Shown in pieces: positions 21,441 through 33,600 of a stretch of DNA of 64,000 nucleotides. Location: positions 76,352,239 to 76,416,238 of the forward strand of contig OY755246.1 in NCBI GenBank assembly GCA_963576725.1. Reading direction: 5' to 3'. The stretch is from Azorinus chamasolen. Its lineage: Eukaryota; Mollusca; Bivalvia; Cardiida; Solecurtidae. Position 1 is the stretch's first letter. Each line of letters begins with the position of its first letter. The notes under the pieces were generated by a model that saw nothing but the letters and a program-made list of their open reading frames with translations, ran no database searches and had not been told where the DNA came from. The position numbers and the translations under genes were made by a program.

Positions 21441-22363
21441 AAACCCTTTCCTTCATATAAACGTTTTTTCAAAACTTTGCAATCACACTACAGCCAGATC
21501 AGACAGCTCCTCAGTCCTGTAGGAATTGTCTGATCAGATCACTTAATATGCATACATTCATTATTTATTCACATGGGAAAAGGTTAACCCTTTCCTTGTT
21601 TCGCATTCATGTAAGAAATAATGACAATCATGAATATTCATAAGTTGCATTTATGTAATGACATATGACCAAAGTTTTTATTTAACCTTGGCAGACACAA
21701 TAGAATCCCATCTATATAAATCCATAAGCAAACAGATCAGACCCTGATAAGATGGCTCCTATAGGAGCCGTCTAATCTGGGTCTACTCTGTTTGCAAATA
21801 TTTGAAAAGGCGTTTATATGAAGGAAAGGTTTAAACAGTCATGAAGATTCCCTCACAATTATTACTACACCTAGACAGCATTTCTAATCATTTCTAAAGT
21901 GTTGATGTCAAACACCCCAAAATCAAACATGGCTAAGTTATGCTAAACAATCATGTAAGATTACAGCTTTAACCAATCTATGCCTAAATATTGATAGTGC
22001 ACTTCCCCTACTTTCCATTTTGAGCAGATCTATTTATCCATTGTAGGGACACTTCAAAAAGAAATGTACTTGCCAGCATAGACTGTATACCCAATGACAA
22101 AACATAGTTTATCAATATCAGAGGGCTTTATAACCCTTTCCCAGTTTCAATATTCATGTGACAATTTTGACATCGTGAATAGTTTTTAGCTAGTCTTTCA
22201 AGAAATTATTTTTGCCTTGACAAAAACTTTACAATCATATCTATATCATGTCAAAAGCAAACAGAGCAGACCCTGATCATACGGCTCCTATAGAAGCTGT
22301 CTGATCTTGATCTACACCGTTTGTAAATGTATGAAAATGCGTTTATACGAAGGAATGGGTTAA
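21441..22363. mobile_element. Three TTAA-A MITEs (21441-21587, 21584-21834, 22129-22363)
   Basis: Plus partial copy; then a full minus copy TTAACCCTTTCCTTGTTTCG ... AAGGAAAGGTTTAA with apex GGCTCCTATAGGAGCC; then a minus copy CCCTTTCCCAGTTTCAATAT ... GAAGGAATGGGTTAA. 21835-22128 is unrecognised. Confidence 0.78.
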
Positions 22364-22566
22364 GGAGCCTCTGATCTGGGTCTACAGTTTGCCTATGTTC
22401 CCATGTATAGATGGCAGGTCTACAGTTTGCCTATGTTCCCATGTATAGCTGGCAGGACTACAGTTTGCCTATGTTCCCATGTATAGATGGCAGGACTACA
22501 GTTTGCCTATGTTCCCATGTATAGATGACAGGTCTACAGTTTGCCTATGTTCCCATGTATAGATGG
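22364..22566 (+). repeat. 38-bp minisatellite, 5 copies, seeded by a MITE core
   Basis: Starts with GGAGCCTCTGATCTGGGTCT (right half of a TTAA-A core) and then repeats GGACTACAGTTTGCCTATGT + TCCCATGTATAGATGGCA. 22567-22834 is plain AT-rich DNA. Confidence 0.85.
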
Positions 22567-22834
22567 TAGAGGCATAAATCGATTCAAGCCTTAATCAATA
22601 TATACCTAACCTTGTACTATAAAATATATCAAAGAACACATTAAAATGGCATGTTTTAAAAATATCATGGAAAAAAAATGAATAAAATTGTGTATAAAAA
22701 TATTTTAAAAATCTGTATATAAAATTGTCATATAAACATTGATCCAATTTTCTTGAACACATCTTGGACTAGAAGTTTCAAACTGTGACTGAGCTGTGTC
22801 AACAGAAATGGCAGAAACAGTACACATCAACATC

Positions 22835-23340
22835 ACCTTGGCAGACAGAGTAAACCCAGATCAGACAGCTCCTGAAGCTGTATGATCAGGGTCTGCTGTT
22901 TAAGTTACAGATTTGATTCTCTATTACCATGACAATTAGATTCCATATTTTACAACAAAAATATTATAATCCTAATTGGCAAACTACTAACCAAGCTAAG
23001 TGTTAGACATTATCAATACTTTGGTGTACTGCTGAACGTTGCTTTTCTAAGATGGTTTACACTATTTGAGATACACTGCAGGTACCTTTTCTGGTGACAC
23101 AACCCAATTCTACATTCAAGTATACAATATTGTACAATGGATGGCTTTTCTTCTCTAAGACATACACATGAAAAACGGAATGTGAATTATCGGATAAGAT
23201 TTCATGTTTATAACAAACAACTGTGCAGGCAGTCAATATTTCCCAATGTTCCGTCATTTAAGCCTGCTTATCACTTGCAAATAGTTGGGATCCAGATGAG
23301 ACGCCAGTTAACTTGGTTTCTCATCAGGATCAAAGCTCTT
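22835..23340. mobile_element. TTAA-A fragment (22835-22960) and HP4 hairpin (23272-23340)
   Basis: GTAAACCCAGATCAGACAGC + TCCTG; then GGGATCCAGATGAGACGCC / GTTTCTCATCAGGATC. The DNA between has no recognisable feature. Confidence 0.55.
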
Positions 23341-23407
23341 GTTATTAGGATAATAGTTTCTCAAAACTTTGTACAAATTGGTAGTAACAATTGTAAAAGA
23401 TCTGAGC

Positions 23408-23652
23408 ATAACACTTTCCTTCATATAAACACATTTCCATGCATTTGCTAACAGAGTAGATCCAGATCAGACAGCTCCTATAGGAGTCGTCTGAACAGGG
23501 TATATACTCTGTTTGCCAGTGAAATTTGATAGATCTGTTTCTTTACTTTTTAAAATGGCTACAATGTTCCACCACCCATATTTCATTATAACTATTTTGT
23601 CCATGAACATCCAGTATATTTTGAAATTTGAAATAATTATAGAACTGGAAAG
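23408..23652 (+). mobile_element. TTAA-A MITE, nearly full length
   Basis: ACACTTTCCTTCATATAAAC, GTAGATCCAGATCAGACAGC + TCCTATAGGAG, long arm GATCTGTTTCTTTACTTTT, CATATTTCATTATAACTATT. Confidence 0.78.
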
Positions 23653-23791
23653 GAATAGAAAAGGAATAAGCAGAATGGTAAAAAGAAATGGCCCCCATAC
23701 CTAAAATGATGATTAATGATATTATGATGATGGAATGCATTAAACTTCAACTTTGTGATAAAGCAATCATCTCAACCCTTTCCTTCATATA

Positions 23792-23995
23792 CAGTAAAAT
23801 CCCCATTATTTGAACACTAAAATTCGTATTAGAATCGATCTTTAAGACAGGTGGCAGCTTAATGCATGGTGGAAGTCATGCAGAAAGCTCCTCTAGGAGC
23901 TTTCTGCATGACTTTCACCATGCGTTAAGCAGCCACCTGCCTAAAAGGATCTAAATTCTTCTATACAGAAAATTCGAATAATCGAGGTTTTACTG
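23792..23995. mobile_element. TA-P MITE, 204 bp, with TA duplication
   Basis: CAGTAAAATCCCCATTATTT / GAATAATCGAGGTTTTACTG; TA at 23790-1 and 23996-7. Core GACAGGTGGCAGCTTAATGC ... stem GCAGAAAGCTCCTCTAGGAG + CTTTCTGC. Confidence 0.88.
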
Positions 23996-24146
23996 TAAAT
24001 GCCATAACTAACAGAGGAGACCCATATCAGATGGCTCAATCTGATCAGGGTCTGCTCTGTTTGATCATCAAATTATAGTTCAAACTCTACAATTTATAAA
24101 AATAAATCCATGAATTTGCATGATGTCATTATTTCTTACATGAATA

Positions 24147-24375
24147 TTAACCCATTACCTCATAGGCTATTTTTAGATCCAACCACTTTGAATAAATCTA
24201 CCGAAAAGGAGCATTATCTAGAGAAAAGGAAGATTTTAAAATTTTGTAGTTTGAAACCATTGTGACAAATAGAGCATTAGCTCCTATAGGAGCAAATGCT
24301 CTATTTATCACAATGGTTTCACAAAGTGATTTTTACAGAGTTGTCAAAAGTCATCAATATGCGGGAATGGGTTAA
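24147..24375. mobile_element. TTAA-B MITE, full length (229 bp)
   Basis: TTAACCCATTACCTCATAGG ... GCGGGAATGGGTTAA, palindrome with apex CTCCTATAGGAG. Confidence 0.88.
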
Positions 24376-24482
24376 CAGGAAAAGGGTTTAAAATTGATGC
24401 TATGAGTTTTATGAAATATGACTGGATGATTGATGGGTGTATAAAATGGCTACCTTTACAGAAACAGAACATGCATACAATT

Positions 24483-24975
24483 GCAAACTATCAAGACTCA
24501 GATCAGCTGTGGCTTTTAGACTGGACTGAGACATCTGCTCTAAGCTGTCCCAAGACTATGATCAGCTGTGGCTTTAAACTGTGGCATCTTCTCTAAGCTG
24601 TCACAAGACTAAGATCAGCTGTGGCTTTTAGACTGAGACATCTGCCCTAAGCTGTATATTCAGGTCTATGTAATTTAATAAACAATCAAAGCACAGCCTG
24701 ATCAGATAACTCCTACAGGAGCTGTCTATCCTTGGGCTACTCTGTTTGCAAATGTGTGAAAAGGCATTTGTATAATGGAAAGTGTTGAAAGTTCCCTTAA
24801 TATTCATGACATCCTAATTTCTTAAATAAATACTCATATAGCAAAGTAACAAACTGTCTGTCCATTATTACTGTCAGTAGGGTCAGATACCACATCACAA
24901 GTCTGATCTTTGTCCATAGTCTGCAGATACCACATCACAAAAGTCTGATCTTTGTCAATAGCCTGCATGTTTACA
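24483..24975. repeat. Short tandem repeats and a TTAA-A core
   Basis: About three ~60-bp copies of AGATCAGCTGTGGCTTTTAG + ACTGAGACATCTGC (24483-24655); a minus TTAA-A fragment (24660-24790, CTCCTACAGGAGCTGTC); a 44-bp tandem pair GATACCACATCACAARTCTG + ATCTTTGTC (24886-24975). 24976-25296 has nothing recognisable. Confidence 0.65.
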
Positions 24976-25296
24976 TGCGACCTCTGCAAAATGACTATGA
25001 CGAGTTCTGATGATGTTAGATCAAGTATAACAGTTGCACAATACATACAGTAAAATGAGCAAAAAGCTTGAGCCATATATATATATGGCATGGTAAAAAA
25101 GGATTACAAATGCTGAAACTCTTTTTAAGCACCTTGATAAATTTGGATTTAGTGAATAGAGATTGATTTTCCTTTCATCACAAATTGCCCAGCAATTTAT
25201 CTCAACTAAGCCTGACACAAGTTCACTTTCAAAACATCAAGCATTTTCTCTTCTGGCGTTTAATAATCTTAAACAAGACTCTGTTCTTCTTGATAA

Positions 25297-25457
25297 TTAA
25301 CCTATTCCCTCATAGGCTGTTTTAAGACCCAACCTCATTGAATAAAAAGGAGCATTTACATACAGAGCCTTCGCTCTTATGGAGCAAAAGCTCTTTTTAT
25401 CACAATGGTTTCAGAAAGTAACTTTTACAGAAGCGTCAATATGAGGGAATGGGTGAA
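25297..25457. mobile_element. TTAA-B MITE with internal deletion
   Basis: TTAACCTATTCCCTCATAGG, GCTCTTATGGAGCAAAAGC, TTTATCACAATGGTTTC, ATGAGGGAATGGGTGAA. 25458-25751 is unrecognised. Confidence 0.7.
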
Positions 25458-25751
25458 AACTTGAACATCATTGACTGTTGAGCAATGAATATAAACCATT
25501 ATAAATACTATTAAACCATACATGCATGGATACTTCCAACAACTGGTTACAGATCTCATCTGCCTCCAAATTGTCTTTCCAAGTGACATTTAGCAATGTC
25601 TCAAGCCTGTCAAAACCCTTCTCAAACCTTTACTTTCCTTTCTTTTATAACAGACATTTTTTTCAGCACTGTGCTGATATGTATTTACATTCATTCGAAC
25701 ATGTAAGACCCTCAAGGTATTCATTCCACAATTCAACCAACCCATTCTCTC

Positions 25752-26495
25752 TTAAACCTTTCCACTGTATTACACCTTTGCAAACAGAGTAGACTGTAGA
25801 CGGCTCCTTCAGAATCTGTTCCGTTTGTTTAATACATGTATATAGATATCCGATTCTATAGTTTCTAGTCAAAAAATAATGTAGTCATACACAATGATAA
25901 AAAACTCGGCAAAAATCTTCAGCATGTCATTATTTCTTACATGAATACTGAACAGGAATACGCTTAATGATACTGTAAAATCTCGGTATAGTGGCCAATA
26001 AGCCAGTAATTCCCATATATTCTCATCCAGACGTTATTTTGGAACACATTCATTCTCCATGTAGAGGGGGCATGTAGCAAACACCATGTGTGCTGGTATC
26101 AATCATCGATAGATGGCTTCAGCAAACATTGCACACCTGGATCAGAGGGCTCCTTCAGGATCCCTTCAATCTGGGTCTATACTGTCTGCCTGTGTCCTTT
26201 TTATAGGACAAGGGACACAAATGGGTTAAAGAATCATGAGTGTCTTGAATAGCAGGTGATTCCCTAGACATTTATCTAATGAATATACATGTAAGGAATA
26301 ATGTATTGACATCGTGAATATCCATTAGCCGAGTTTTAACTATAGTATATAAACATGGGATTTTTTTGCCATGGAAGAAACTATACAATCAGATCTATAG
26401 AATGTAATAAACAAACAGAGAGGACCCTGATCAGACGGCACCATAGGATCTGGATCTACTGTTTGCAAAGACGTATTTATAGAGAAAAGGGTTTA
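25752..26495. mobile_element. TTAA-A copies (25752-25965 plus, 26262-26495 minus) around an HP6-like core
   Basis: AAACAGAGTAGACTGTAGAC; middle core CCTGGATCAGAGGGCTCCTT + CAGGATCC (26130-26225); then GAGGACCCTGATCAGACGG, GAGAAAAGGGTTTAA. 26496-27121 shows no recognisable feature. Confidence 0.6.
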
Positions 26496-27121
26496 AGCTG
26501 CTTGTTTCATTAATCAGCATTTTAACTGTCGAAGAAATGTAATAAAACTATGAGAGTTCTTTTGAAATTACTTTGAAAAATGTTTTCTTTCTCAAATTAA
26601 TTCCCCACATTTCTAAACATTTTTTCCCCCTAGTCATTACTAACAAGCATAATTATGTGATTCAATTACTGGAGTATGTCTAAGTCTTTAAAAATTGGTC
26701 AGTTACTCCTAGGGTTTCATAGAAACAAATTGAATTACTAGTCAGCGATCTTTCTATGAACAAATACTTGTATCTGATTTGTGGGATGTGATTCACAAGT
26801 ACCCGAGTATCTAGATTACTCGCTACAGACCTAAAAATAGGTGGATTGAGCTGTGGATTGGATTCCTTAATATCACAATGTCAGCTGTAAGTACTATAGC
26901 TATGTACATCATGCAAGGATGACTCTGGATGGAGTGCTCGGATAAATTTTGGTTGGCGTGGGTGGGTACAGTTTCGTGGGTGTGGTGTTCTGCATAGGAC
27001 TGGCACAGGTGTAGGTTATGTTTCCATGGTACTGTGTTCCAACTGTAGTACCTATAAAATAACATATTGGAAACATTAACATGTTGTCAACATATTTAGT
27101 TAGAACTATAGACATCATAAA

Positions 27122-27518
27122 TATGAACCGTTTCCCTATTGAACAATTATACAAGAATTGATCAATTCATTACTATTCCCAAGCTTGTTTTTTATAATAT
27201 AAAGCTTTTCCATGCAAATTTTGGCTTAGACAAAAGCTGTAGAATCAGATTAATAAGATTCCATAAGGAAACAGTGCAGACCATTACCATGTATGCACAA
27301 AGTGGCATCCGTTTCAATGGTCAAATTCAATTTTCAACATCTCTGCAAACAGAGTAGACCAATGTAATGACTGCTCCTGTAGAAGCTGACTGACAGGGTC
27401 TGCTTTATGTGCTTATAGTTCAATAGCAGAACGAGATTTTAGTTTCTGTGTTCATATACCATAACAAAAAATTCATGTCGTCATTATTTCTCACATCAAT
27501 ATTGTTAGAGTAAAGGGT
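27122..27518. mobile_element. Two TTAA-A MITEs; the second ends at the FoxN1/4 stop codon
   Basis: 27122-27290 is a minus partial copy. 27318-27518 is a plus copy: GCAAACAGAGTAGACCAATG, apex CTCCTGTAG, long arm CATGTCGTCATTATTTCTCA, right terminus GAGTAAAGGGTTTA running into the stop codon complement at 27519. Confidence 0.78.
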
Positions 27519-27626
27519 TTATTGATCAAAGCGATAGTTACCGGATGGATTCTGAGCTACACCTGTTGACAAGGTTGTTTGTGGGTTTCCTACAGCTATG
27601 GTTAACTCATCTTCCCAAACACCATT
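27519..27626 (-). CDS. FOXN4: FoxN1/4 last coding exon (acidic C-terminus, stop)
   Basis: Acceptor TTCTCTTCAG|AATGG, phase 0; encodes 35 residues starting [14 protein letters not shown] and ending GNYRFDQ, then TAA. NGVWEDE continues DLALQ exactly as GNLWEE follows FALQ in FOXN4, which identifies this exon despite its size. The stop (27521-27519) lies in the degraded TTAA of a TTAA-A MITE occupying 27318-27518, so the 3' UTR begins as transposon. An AATAAA (27522-27517) overlaps the stop; whether it is used for cleavage is unknown. The tail after the motif is shorter than in vertebrates. Confidence 0.85.
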   Translation of the reverse strand, partial: NGVWEDELTIAVGNPQTTLSTGVAQNPSGNYRFDQ

Positions 27627-30600
27627 CTGAAGAGAAAATGGTCCCACATAAACCTTTCTCTGATCAATTATATTCATGTAAGAGAAAATAATAACAACAC
27701 GCATATTTATCAGCTGAAGTTGTATAAGGCTACCCTTTGAACGATATTGTTTGCTACAAAATAATGTAAAATCAGATCTATATCATGTCAAAAGCAAACT
27801 GATCAGACAGCTCCTATGGGAGTCGTATGATCTGAATGAATTGAATGAAAGACTTTATTTAATGCATTAGTCATAATGACTAATCTACCTTCATCTGGGT
27901 CTATTGTTTGCAAATCCATGAAAAGGTGTTTATCCCTTTCCTGCATAAATACGTCTTTCAGAGTTTCTACCCCTCTGTAAAAGTCATTTCTTGAAACCAT
28001 TGTGATAAATAGAACATTTGCTCCATAGGAGCAAATGCTCTTATTTATCACAATGGTTTCAATACTACACAATTCTAACATTTTCCTTTTCTCTAGTAAA
28101 TGCTCCTTTTGGGTAGATTCATTCAAAGAGGCTGGGTCTAAAAATAGCCTATTGAGGAAAGGGTTAAATGAGGAAATGGTTTGCCCTATCACCTGATGAA
28201 TATTCATAACAGACTTCAGTAAGGCCTATGCAACAAGAGAATATTTGCCATGATAGAGCGTGAGGAATCGGATCTATCACAAAGACTATTTAACCTTTAC
28301 CTGTTGAATATTTATGTAAATAGAAAGCATTGCATCTTGCACATAGTTATTAGCTGAATGTTTGACTCTTGAAGAAACTGTGAATCAAGTCTATATCATT
28401 TCATAAGCAAAGAAGCGTAGACCCAGATAAGACAGTTCAAACAGGGGCCATCTTATCTGAGTCCAACTTTGCACAATACTTGCAAAGTTGGTCACCATGA
28501 ACAAAAAAGTTGAAAGTGACAATACGGTGTACAGTAGAACCTGTCTTAAGCAAAAAGAGACCTAATTATGGGTCTATAAGGCAGGTGGTAGCTTAATGCA
28601 TATCAAAAGTAATGCAGAAAGCTCCAATAGGAGTTTTCTGCATTACTTTTGCCCTACATTAAACCTTTTCCTCATATAAATGTCTTTTTGCTAATTTGCA
28701 AACAGAGTAGACCAAGATTCAATGTAAACCAAGGACCCAAGCTGTTTGACACTTGGTCAATAGTTCCTCAAAAGTTTTAACCAATCAAAAGTACAATAGA
28801 ACCTATCTTAAGTGGCCATCAAAATGGTCTAGAAACTGATTGATCTATAAGACAGGTGGTAGCTTAATGAAGGTAAAATGTAATGCAAAAAGCTACCATA
28901 GGAGTTTTCTGCATTACTTTTGCCCTGCATTAACCCATGCCTCCATAGGCTAATTTTAGATGCAACCACTTCGAATAAATCTACCGAAAAGGAGCATTAA
29001 CTAGAAAAAAGGAAAATTTTAGAATTGTGTAGTTTAAAACCATTGTAATAAAAAGAGCATTTGCTCCTATTTATCACAATGGTTTCAACAGGTGACTTTT
29101 ACAGAGTAGTAGAAAGGCGTATTTATGGAGGAAAGGGTTAAACAACAACCTGCTTTTTTAAGACTACTATGTTCCATAACTGAACAGCTTCTTAGGACAG
29201 GTTCTACTGTATGTACAGAGCTACAGATAAAGGTGCATACCCAAATACTGCAATCGTCATTTCTCCACCAAACCCTAATACCCTATACTGTAGAATTGTC
29301 TCTTAGGGTTTGGCGGAGAAATAAAGGAGCTATCCTTGAAAATGTTTGAATTTACCAACATATCTGGACCTCTGATGTATTTGTTAACAACTCTTACCTG
29401 TAAGGCTAAATCTGACAATGCAGGGTCGAAAGGATTCATTGAGGACACTTTAATATTGTCTCCATCCATCTTCACCATCACAGCTGATTCACGTTTTATT
29501 ACTGCAGGATCGGCAGGAGTCTGACAAATCTGCGATACTGTGGCTGGACGCCCAACAGGCTTTGCTGGAGACATGGGCTCCTGTTTGATAGGGGTCATTG
29601 GGTCATCTGACTCTCTGGGAGGCCCTGCTTTCCCTTGCTCTATAAGCTCTAAGTTTTCTGCAAAAACAAATTCCATAAACAGAGATCAACTAAATGTTAA
29701 TCTTCAAACACACACCAGTGGAAACAAAATTGCCTGACATAATTTCAAATTTGCGTATTAACATGTTACATGTTTAATCCTTTCTACCCTGAATTATATC
29801 AGAGTGGAATGGCCCATCTAGGTTTATATTTTTACATACAGAGTTCATTCAGTATGAAAGGTGTAAATATGCTAGAGGATTTTGCATGAAAAACAGTGGA
29901 GACCCTGATCAGAGGGCTCCTCTGGGTCTTCACTGCTTGCAAATAACAGTGCATGCGTCTCCCTGGTTGAAAGTGTTAAAATATAAGCCCTTGAATCTCC
30001 CTCCAGACAATATTTTCAAATTTCCCCAACGTATGGCAACCCTGACCCTTTTCTTCATAGAAACTACCTTTTCATACCTTTACAAAAAGTAGATCCAGAT
30101 CAGACAGCTGCTGTAGGAGCTATCTTACAATCTAGGGCTTAATCTGTGCTTATGGAATTATATAAATCTGATCTTACTTCATTTGAAAATTTACATGATG
30201 AAAATTAAGTTAAGAATATTCATGAAGCGATAAATTCATGCAAAAATGTTCATTTTGTGTGAAAATTTTCAAATACTGATGAGTCCTTTGATCAGGGTAG
30301 TTCTTATAAAGATCATTCAGTGAATATGTTTTTGTTTAATTGATATTCGGAAAGGGAGGAGCCAGTTTGAATTATTCATTATTTCCTTTATACATGTATA
30401 AACACTTTTTCACCCCTTTGCAAAATGAGTAGACCCAGATCAGATAACTCTTGTATTCTGATCAGTCTGACCTGTATGTAGTGAATAGTGAGTAGACCCA
30501 GATCAGATAATGCCTGTAGTCGGATCAGTCTGACCTGTATGTAGTGAATAGTGAGTAGACCCAGATCAGATAATGCCTGTAGTCCGATCAGTCTGACCTG

Positions 30601-33600
30601 TATGTAGTGAATAGTGAGTAAACCCAGATCAGATAATGCCTGTAGTCTGATCAGTCTGACCTGTATGTAGTGAATAGTGAGTAGACCCAGATCAGATAAT
30701 GCCTGTAGTCGGATCTGTATGTAGTGAATAGTGAGTAGACACTGGATCAGATAATGACTGTAGTCCGATCAGTCTGACCTGTATGTAGTGAATAGTGAGT
30801 AGACCCAGATCAGATAATGCCTGTAGTCCGATCAGTCTGACCTGTATGTAGTGAATAGTGAGTAGACCCAGATCAGATAATGCCTGTAGTCTGATCAGTC
30901 CGTCTTATTATGATTATGGGATTATATAGATCTGATTCTAAAATGTCCCAAAACTCCCTTGGCCAAATCAAAAATTAAGTTAAGGAATATTAATGAAATC
31001 ATAAATTATTGTATAAATATTCACTGAGGAAAGGGTAAAGGGTTAAGCAGGGCAAACTCACCTGGCTTTGACATGCTAAGTCTGACAGACTCCGGGTCTT
31101 TTTTCCTCCATTTGACGATCTCATCCTCCATTTTCTCAACCTTGGCCGGATTCAGTGCCCACAGACATCCCTTTCGGGTGTGCTGACCTGCGGGCTTGTT
31201 GCTCTCAACTTTTGCAAAGCACTTGTTTAACGACAGATTGTGTCGGACTGAATTCTGAAATGAAAAGTGAAAATGTAACCACAGTTCTGAAATTTTAATG
31301 TAGCAGAAATGAGACCCTTTCAGACAGGTGGCTACTAAATGCAGGGCGAAAGTCACGCAGAAAGCTTCTATAGGGCTTTCTACATGACTTTCACACTAAC
31401 ATTCAACTGCCACCTGGTTCCTGATTTCGTTCTCAAGTTTTGGATTGGTCAGATTTGAGCCTTTGATCTGACCAATCAAAAGCTTGAGAACAATTGTGAG
31501 TGTTCAGATAATCTATGTGTAACTGTAATTGTACGACAGACCCCCAGCAAAGCTATTGAAAAAGTGTCCTGATAACGGTTGTAAGTGGACACTTTTGTAC
31601 GCACGTGATTCTTGTGGTTAAATCCTATCTACCTAGAATTTGAATTGGGTGAACCAAGGGGAAAACATTTTGTACTCATTTGTGAAATATTCATTTTTAA
31701 TCAAAATTAAAAGTCTACAACGTACTGTCGTACAAGTAAGATACATATACTCGTCTTACTACCAAAGTGTCTTCTTACAACTGTTATCAGGACAGTTTGT
31801 TTGCATGACCTCAGACAAGTGTCCTCGGCTACGCCTCGGACACGTCTTCGGTCATGCGAACAAACTGTCCTGATAACGGTTGTAAGAAGACACTTTGGTA
31901 GTAAGACTGGTACTGTATCTATTACTTTAATGTCAGGTTGCCTTCTGCAAAAATATTCATGTGCTGCATATTAATAGGTTAAATTTTTATTCATTTCTCC
32001 AAAACATAGTCAGCATGTCAAACAGTATGGATCCTGATGACATTAATCTAAATTCAAACTTTTTGAAATCAGATTCGCCTCTAGATTTCATGTAATTTGT
32101 TCAAGGGAAGCAACTCAAAGAAATTATTCACTGAGTAATGTATGCTACACTTGGTTATCTACCATATACATGTATCATTTAGTTTATTGTTTGCATTGAA
32201 CACTTTATTCCATATGAGGGAAAGGGTTGAAGGGGTATATTTCATGTTGTTACTAAACTTATTTTGCCACTATTATAGTTTATTCGGCATTTTTGTGATG
32301 TTATATTTTTTCAAAAGTTATTCCTTAAATTAACCCTTTCCCTGTTCTATGTTTATTTCAAATTTCAATACCTACTGAATATTCATGGACAAAATAGTTA
32401 TAATGAAATATGGAAAGTGAAACAGTGTAGCCATTTTAGATAGTTAAGAAACAGATCTATCAAATTCTATTCGCAAACGGGGTAGACCCTGATCAGACGG
32501 CTCCTCTAGGAGCCGTCTGATCTGGGTCTACTCTGTTTGCAAATGCGTGAAAACACGTTTATATGAGGGAAAGGGTTAAACCCTCTCCCTCATGAGCATT
32601 TATACATGTGAACTGATTACTTCATGAATATTCATTTACTTAATTTTTATAATGTATAATTCTCAAGAGAATTATTGGCTTTGACAACCTGTGCAATCAG
32701 ATCTATATAATGCTGTAAGCAAATAGAGAACCTGGTCAGAGAGAGCTCCTACTGGGGCTGGGTCTATATAATGCTGTAAGTAAATAGAGAACCTGGTCAG
32801 ACAGCGCTCCTACTGGGGCTGGATCTATATAATGCTGTAAGCAAATAGAGAACCTGGTCAGACAGCTTACCGTCTGGGGCTGGGTCTATATAATGCTGTA
32901 AGCAAATAGAGAACCTGGTCAGACAGCGCTCCTACTGGGGCTGGGTCTATATAATGCTGTAAGCAAATAGAGAACCTGGTCAGACAGCTTACCGTCTGGG
33001 GCTGGGTCTATATAATGCTGTAAGCAAATAGAGAACCTGGTCAGACAGCTTACCGTCTGGGGCTGGGTCAACTCTGTTTGCAAAGGTGTGAAAAGGCATA
33101 AAATTTATATGAGAAAAGGGTTAATGGATGGCCTTTTTTCTCTCTAACACCTGTCAGTTTACCTGAATTTCTCACCATTGTCATTTATAATAATAAAAAA
33201 ACAAGAGATGTCACAGTCACGTGACAAATGCCCCCAAAATTATACCCTGTGACCTTGACCTTTGACCCATGGACCAGGGAGTTGACACATCGTCTTTGTG
33301 TGGTGAACATTTGTGCCAGGTTCCTTTGAAATCCATTCACAGATAAACAAGTAATTGTACCCTGTGATCTTGACCTTTGACATATGGACCAGCGAGTTGA
33401 AAGCGACACATCATCTTTTGTGTGGTGAACATTTGTGCCAAATTATATTGAAATCCATTGATACATAAAGAAGTTACAGACCGGACACGAAATTTGTGAC
33501 AAAGTAATTGTACCCTGTGACCTTGACCTTTGACCTATGGACCTGGGAGTTGAACGCGACACATCGTCTTAGTGTGTTTAACATTTGTGCAAAATTATAT

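Larger units (their letters stand above)
23773..24388 (+). mobile_element. TTAA-A MITE holding two later insertions (TA-P and TTAA-B)
   Basis: Host: TCAACCCTTTCCTTCATATA | AATGCCATAAC...GAGACCCATATCAGATGG...TTACATGAATATTAA | CAGGAAAAGGGTTTA. A TA-P copy (23792-23995) sits at TA within CATATA|AATGCC; a TTAA-B copy (24147-24375) sits at TTAA near the right end. Removing both restores a normal ~185-bp TTAA-A. Confidence 0.85.

Noticed and set aside
1..27517. An autonomous piggyBac or pogo transposase as source of the MITEs
   Set aside because: No transposase-like coding (no DDD/DDE block) found on either strand anywhere in the window; the source must be elsewhere.
27803..28207. 134-codon minus-strand open frame
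   Set aside because: Spans the TTAA-A and TTAA-B MITEs, so it is composed of transposon palindrome sequence.
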